Assembly (NCBI GenBank): GCA_014379345.1
Contig: JACMLY010000057.1
Location: 1-48,285 of the forward strand
Reading direction: 5' to 3'
Source: Chitinophagaceae bacterium
GTDB lineage: Bacteria; Bacteroidota; Bacteroidia; Chitinophagales; Chitinophagaceae
DNA length: 48,285 bases
In this document: piece by piece, positions 46,101-48,285 of the stretch
Layout of the letters: each line of letters opens with the position of its first letter
Numbering within the stretch: position 1 is the stretch's first letter
The notes under the pieces: model-generated
The model's input: the letters and a program-made list of their open reading frames with translations, nothing else
Databases searched by the model: none
Told to the model about the DNA's origin: nothing
Program-made: the position numbers and the translations under genes

Positions 46101-46592
46101 GTAAACTCCTTAGAAAACCTTTTAGAGGAAACTGTGTTACAATTGCATATCAATCACAAAGATCTGGCTCCTGAAAAGCGCAAAATCATAGAGAATATCA
46201 GGGTGAAAGAAGATATTTTAACAGCAAAAAATATCCTGGTAGTTGATGATGATGTTCGTAATCTTTTTGCTTTGACCACCGTTTTTGAGCGGTACAATAT
46301 CAATGTCATAACAGCTGAGAGTGGTAAGGAAGCAATAAATATCTTAAATGAAAATTCGAAAATAGATATGGTGTTAATGGATATCATGATGCCTGAAATG
46401 GATGGATATGAGACCACCCAGAAAATACGGCGGGAACACAAAAACAGCAGTTTGCCGATTATAGCAGTGACGGCAAAGGCGATGAAAGGAGATCGTCAGA
46501 AATGTATAGAAGCAGGAGCTTCAGATTATATCACGAAACCATTAAAAATTGATCAGCTACTTTCATTGATGAGGGTATGGTTCTACAAATGA
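40143..46592 (+). CDS. Soluble poly-HAMP hybrid histidine kinase with three receiver domains
   Basis: A 2149-residue protein with no membrane segment or signal peptide. Order: basic N-terminus; a divergent HAMP-like region (about 50-197); eleven consecutive 92-residue HAMP-type repeats (198-1209); GAF domain (about 1235-1375); coiled coil (about 1380-1455); HisKA with phospho-acceptor H1464 in MSHELRTP; HATPase with [21 protein letters not shown] and GGTGLGLSI; then receivers with phospho-acceptor aspartates D1812, D1934 and D2080. The layout resembles the Nik1/Os-1 type group III kinases of fungi and their bacterial relatives, which sense osmotic or cell-wall stress. The second receiver is the least canonical (LLKG in place of the usual lysine-proline). 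There is no DNA-binding or HPt domain, so the signal must pass to another protein. A receiver-kinase gene starts 7 nt downstream. Confidence 0.95.
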   Translation: MGAKKKNSNGSSNGTIMPVDRNVNLLSKKKPVAKIKNPIAESGFLDSNQVQQLVGLLDNRELLKVLTEVKNGNFGVRMAIDQVGISGKICDTLNEIISINEKMMQEFTRAGNTIGKQGRLTQRIELPAAKGSWATGIDSLNVLISDLVHPTIEIAHVISSVAKGNLSQEMSLEIGDHALQGEFARIAKEVNDMVKQLNLFSMEVTRVAREVGSEGKLGGQAKVKGVAGVWKDLTDSVNQMGSNLTAQVRNIAEVTTAVAKGDLSKKITVDVKGEILELKNTINTMVDQLNSFSSEVTRVALEVGTEGKLGGQAQVKGVAGTWKDLTDSVNQMASNLTGQVRNIAEVTTAVAKGDLSRQITVDVKGEILELKNTINTMVDQLNSFSAEVTRVAREVGSEGKLGGQAKVKGVGGVWKDLTDSVNQMGSNLTAQVRNIAEVTTAVAKGDLSRKITVDVKGEILELKNTINTMVDQLNSFGSEVTRVAREVGSEGKLGGQATVKGVGGVWKDLTDSVNQMASNLTGQVRNIAEVTTAVAKGDLSRKITVDVKGEILELKNTINTMVDQLNSFASEVTRVAREVGSEGKLGVQADVPGVGGTWKDLTDSVNKMGSNLTWQVRNIAEVTTAVANGDLSRKITVDVKGEILELKNTINTMVDQLNSFASEVTRVAREVGSEGKLGGQATVEGVGGVWKDLTDSVNQMASNLTGQVRNIAEVTTAVAKGDLSRKITVDVRGEILELKNTINTMVDQLNSFGSEVTRVAREVGSEGKLGGQADVPGVAGTWKDLTDSVNKMASNLTSQVRNIAEVTTAVANGDLSRKITVNVQGEILELKNTINTMVDQLRGFASEVTRVAREVGTEGKLGGQANVPGVAGTWKDLTDSVNQMAGNLTAQVRNIAEVAIAVANGDMSKKITVDVRGEILQLKETLNTMVDQLRAFASEVTRVAREVGTDGKLGGQAFVPGVAGTWKDLTDSVNQMTGNLTAQVRNIAEVTKAVASGDLSKTVQIDVKGEILDLKNTINTMVEQLNSFAFEVTRVAREVGTEGKLGGQAEVKGVAGTWKDLTDSVNMMASNLTNQVRGIAKVVTAVATGNLKQKLSIVSRGEVAQLTDTINEMIDTLAVFGDQVTTVAREVGVEGRLGGQASVPGASGIWKNLTENVNQLAQNLTTQVRSISEVASAVTKGDLTRNIRVDAKGEVEALKDTINQMITNLRETTLRNQEQDWLKSNLAKFTQMLQGQKDLNTVTKRILSELAQVVTAHYGAFYILKQDEETSNVKLQLFAAYAYKAEKNIPKEFAIGEGLVGQCAFEKERIMLTNVPSGYIKISSGLGQAKPSNLIVLPVLFENKVKAVIELASLDDFSETHLDFLSQLTESIGIVLNTIETNTRTEELLAQSQSLASELKTQQEELRRTNDELQDKALLLVKQKNEVEAKNKEVEEARKSLEEKAEQLTLTSKYKSEFLANMSHELRTPLNSLLILAQQLYENAEGNLNDKQIRYAKTIHSCGDDLIQLINDILDLSKIESGFISANFSPVRFAEIASFVETTFKPISEARHLRFHIETDSKLPEVMETDLQRLNQILKNLLSNSFKFTEKGEVRLKISEAKNSWKQGNANLDNSKTVVAFAISDTGIGIPQEKQNIIFEAFQQAEGSTSRKYGGTGLGLSISRGLAELLGGTIELDSNPGFGSTFTLYLPIENISGLTSREASDNIKAIQQLQLSADSGDIDNLLNSLRLTTDGETKSLEIVNEMINETGDDRSNIQPNDKVVLVVEDDLRFGRIVIEKAHQEGMKAVVATNYIEVFDLVNRFGPIAITLDVKLPDTSGWKVLDLLRNDLNYRHIPIHLISGEENRQLALKRGARSFLLKPLENESLNELFEDITAYSKKEVKTVLVVEDNEIESSQIAKILYSDNVDVAIAATGEQALHLINSKDFDCIILDYTLPDIPGNDLVNRVGSTKKKLTPVIVYSAKDFNKIELKQLNRNANTVLLKGVNSLENLLEETVLQLHINHKDLAPEKRKIIENIRVKEDILTAKNILVVDDDVRNLFALTTVFERYNINVITAESGKEAINILNENSKIDMVLMDIMMPEMDGYETTQKIRREHKNSSLPIIAVTAKAMKGDRQKCIEAGASDYITKPLKIDQLLSLMRVWFYK
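40734..43769 (+). repeat. Eleven tandem 276-bp repeats encoding HAMP-type units
   Basis: An uninterrupted array of 11 x 276 bp in frame within the kinase gene. Each unit runs from [13 protein letters not shown] through [27 protein letters not shown] and AVA-GDLS to [17 protein letters not shown]. Units 1-7 are most alike; 8-11 diverge progressively, and unit 11 the most. The spacer residues after SNLT alternate: A in units 1 and 3, G in units 2, 4 and 6. Confidence 0.95.
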
Positions 46593-46599
46593 TTAAACA

Positions 46600-47880
46600 A
46601 TGGTAACATATCCCAAAATATTATTGGTTGATGACAGGGACGACAACCTGCTGTCGATTGAAACCATTCTGGAGCCCGATGGTTATAAATTTAGTAAGGC
46701 AAATTCCGGACGCGAAGCATTAAAGATATTATTGAAGGAGTATGATTTTGCCCTGATCCTGATGGATGTTAAAATGCCGAACATGAACGGCTTTGAAACG
46801 GCTACCCTGATCTACGAACGTGAGAAGTTGAAACATATTCCCATCATCTTCATAACTGCGAATAATTATGGGGATGAGAATATCTTTAAAGGGTACAGGG
46901 CGGGTGCGGTAGACTATATCTATAAACCAGTTAACCCGGATCTTCTACGAGCTAAAGTGTCTGTTTTTGTTGACCTGTACAGAAAAAATCACCGCCTGTT
47001 GGCACAGGAGCAAAAGCTGGTTGCCATCAATAAAAATCTCGAGAACGAGATCAATGAAAGAAAAGCTTCAGAGGAGCACGCTAAGGAACTCAACAGGCAA
47101 TTACTTGAAAATATCACTTTACTGGAAGCCGCAAACAAAGATCTGGATCGGTTTGCATTCATGGCGTCACATGATCTCCAGGAGCCTTTACGAAAGATCA
47201 GGACTTTTAGTGATCGCCTGTATCTCAAATACAAGGATGTGCTTGACCAGGAAGGTAAAACGAATATTACACGCATACAGAAGGCAAGTGAACGCATGCA
47301 GTTATTAATAAACGATATCCTTACGTTTTCGAAATTATCTGTGGAAGATAGCTTGTTTGTTCAAAGTGACCTGAACATTATATTGACTGAAGTGCTGAAC
47401 GATATGGAAGAAGAATTGAACGAAAAAAAGGCCAGGATTTCTGTCAATCAACTTCCTTCGATGTTGGTAAATCCCGGGCTTATTCGGCCATTATTCCATA
47501 ATCTTATAAGTAATGCTTTAAAATACAGCAAAAAAAATATTGAACCTGTAATTAATATTCACTCTGAAATAAGTCCTGGTCTTAATGGCAATGCGAATAA
47601 AGAAGTCAATAATAAATATTGCAGGATTTTTATTGAAGACAATGGAATTGGCTTCGATCAAAAATATTCAGAGCAGATCTTTGGTATGTTTAAACGCCTT
47701 CATCTAAATACCGAATTCGAAGGAACAGGCATCGGCCTCGCTCTATGCAAAAAGATTGTGGAAAAGCACAATGGCTATATATCTGCCAGAAGTAAGGTTA
47801 ATGAAGGAGCCACTTTTATTATTTCACTTCCGTTAGAGAATGAGAATGTTGCGTTCGCTGATAGAATCATTCAAACGTAG
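46600..47880 (+). CDS. Receiver-histidine kinase protein
   Basis: A 426-residue soluble protein. The N-terminal receiver (about 5-125) has acidic residues in LLVDDRDDN, phospho-acceptor D56 in LILMDVKMPN, and lysine in YIYKPVN. A coiled coil (about 130-180) leads to HisKA with H191 in ASHDLQEPLRKI, then HATPase (NLISNALKYSKK, EDNGIGFDQKY, GTGIGLALCKKIVEKHNG). The kinase part is of the phytochrome-like class often found in Bacteroidota and cyanobacteria. It starts 7 nt after the poly-HAMP kinase and is surely co-transcribed; it is the most likely direct partner in a phosphorelay. No output domain is present. Confidence 0.95.
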   Translation: MVTYPKILLVDDRDDNLLSIETILEPDGYKFSKANSGREALKILLKEYDFALILMDVKMPNMNGFETATLIYEREKLKHIPIIFITANNYGDENIFKGYRAGAVDYIYKPVNPDLLRAKVSVFVDLYRKNHRLLAQEQKLVAINKNLENEINERKASEEHAKELNRQLLENITLLEAANKDLDRFAFMASHDLQEPLRKIRTFSDRLYLKYKDVLDQEGKTNITRIQKASERMQLLINDILTFSKLSVEDSLFVQSDLNIILTEVLNDMEEELNEKKARISVNQLPSMLVNPGLIRPLFHNLISNALKYSKKNIEPVINIHSEISPGLNGNANKEVNNKYCRIFIEDNGIGFDQKYSEQIFGMFKRLHLNTEFEGTGIGLALCKKIVEKHNGYISARSKVNEGATFIISLPLENENVAFADRIIQT

Positions 47881-48159
47881 TTTTTCTTTCTTAAAAAATT
47901 GCCAACTATTCCCATATCTGCTGATTCTTATTTGCATCATCATTTTTCCAATTAACCACAGTATCAGGAGCCTCTAAGCCTCATGAGCAACAGTATTTTC
48001 TTGAATAGATAAGAGAGATGCTTTTCTACTTGTTTTTTTCTTCTGTTTTTGCGTTACAAAAACTGGCTATTGCAACTTATTCTTCGATAAATTGGCCCAG
48101 GATCTAACAAGAGTCAATTTTTTTCCTTGGAAAAATATTGTGTAAGAAAAAAATCGCTT

Positions 48160-48285
48160 ATGGCCAAAACAATAGAATCGATCGCTCTGGTTGATGAAAT
48201 TATCATGAATAAAATCTATCTGGTTAGAGAACAGAAGATAATGCTAGACCGGGATTTAGCCGAGTTATATGGAGTACAGACAAAG
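48160..48285 (+). CDS. ORF6N-domain protein (3'-truncated by window edge)
   Basis: The first 42 codons of a gene running out of the window. EKIMLDRDLAELYGV-type sequence (here EQKIMLDRDLAELYGVQTK) is the hallmark of the ORF6N (KilA-related) DNA-binding domain found in phage antirepressors and in many solitary bacterial genes. The preceding 279 nt hold no gene. No other phage gene is visible in the window, so its presence alone does not indicate a prophage. Confidence 0.85.
   Translation, partial: MAKTIESIALVDEIIMNKIYLVREQKIMLDRDLAELYGVQTK

Noticed and set aside
48160..48285. Edge of a prophage
   Set aside because: ORF6N domains occur in solitary bacterial genes, and no other phage gene is seen in the 48 kb.

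Overview
The window looks like a chromosomal segment of a Bacteroidota bacterium, probably of the Chitinophagaceae/Sphingobacteriia type. The evidence is a MurF-Alr fusion, the gliding genes gldF and gldG, a protein with a C-terminal domain resembling type IX secretion (T9SS) sorting domains, several lipoproteins with Bacteroidota-style signal peptides, and sequences matching the Bacteroidota -7 promoter element TAnnTTTG. Base composition looks even apart from the intergenic repeats. I see no integrase, IS transposase, prophage or CRISPR array. No database search was possible; identities come from motifs and family knowledge.

Layout. 1-2569: fatty-acid synthesis (end of acpP, fabF) and rnc. 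2689-5721: a sorbosone-dehydrogenase-like lipoprotein (-), a putative T9SS cargo protein (+) and methylmalonyl-CoA epimerase (-). 5841-7965: iscS, iscU and an A-type Fe-S carrier. 8299-10725: gldF and gldG. 10796-15151: a TerC-family membrane protein, murF-alr and lspA. 15237-18198: a lipoprotein and fumC (-). 18407-26759: a five-gene cluster (DUF1549/DUF1553 cytochrome, DUF1501 protein, sugar isomerase-like protein, DUF2231 cytochrome with leucine-rich repeats, GH29 fucosidase), probably for exported breakdown of a fucose-containing glycan. 26819-28237: an NlpC/P60 lipoprotein and an enoyl-CoA hydratase, converging stop to stop. 29907-33377: a minus-strand set of ATP-grasp, alpha-E and transglutaminase-like genes, a known but functionally unresolved peptide-modification type system. 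33537-35512: a stand-alone B12-binding domain and gltX. 35595-39036: an ARPP-1-like exported protein, a NodB deacetylase, a lipoprotein and tatD. 39071-39702: tRNA-Ser(GGA), two degenerate tandem tRNA copies and a broken GIY-YIG gene. 40143-47880: a soluble 2149-residue hybrid histidine kinase with eleven near-identical 92-residue HAMP-type repeats and three receiver domains, followed 7 nt later by a receiver-kinase protein. The window ends inside an ORF6N-domain gene.

The most unusual structure lies between genes. Several intergenic regions hold arrays of 7- or 8-nt units. In three cases the array begins at or inside the upstream stop codon, and opposite-strand copies of the unit often follow. 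The other striking items are the tRNA-Ser duplicates, in which two tRNA arms appear to be replaced by new hairpins, and the two-unit periodicity in the HAMP array.
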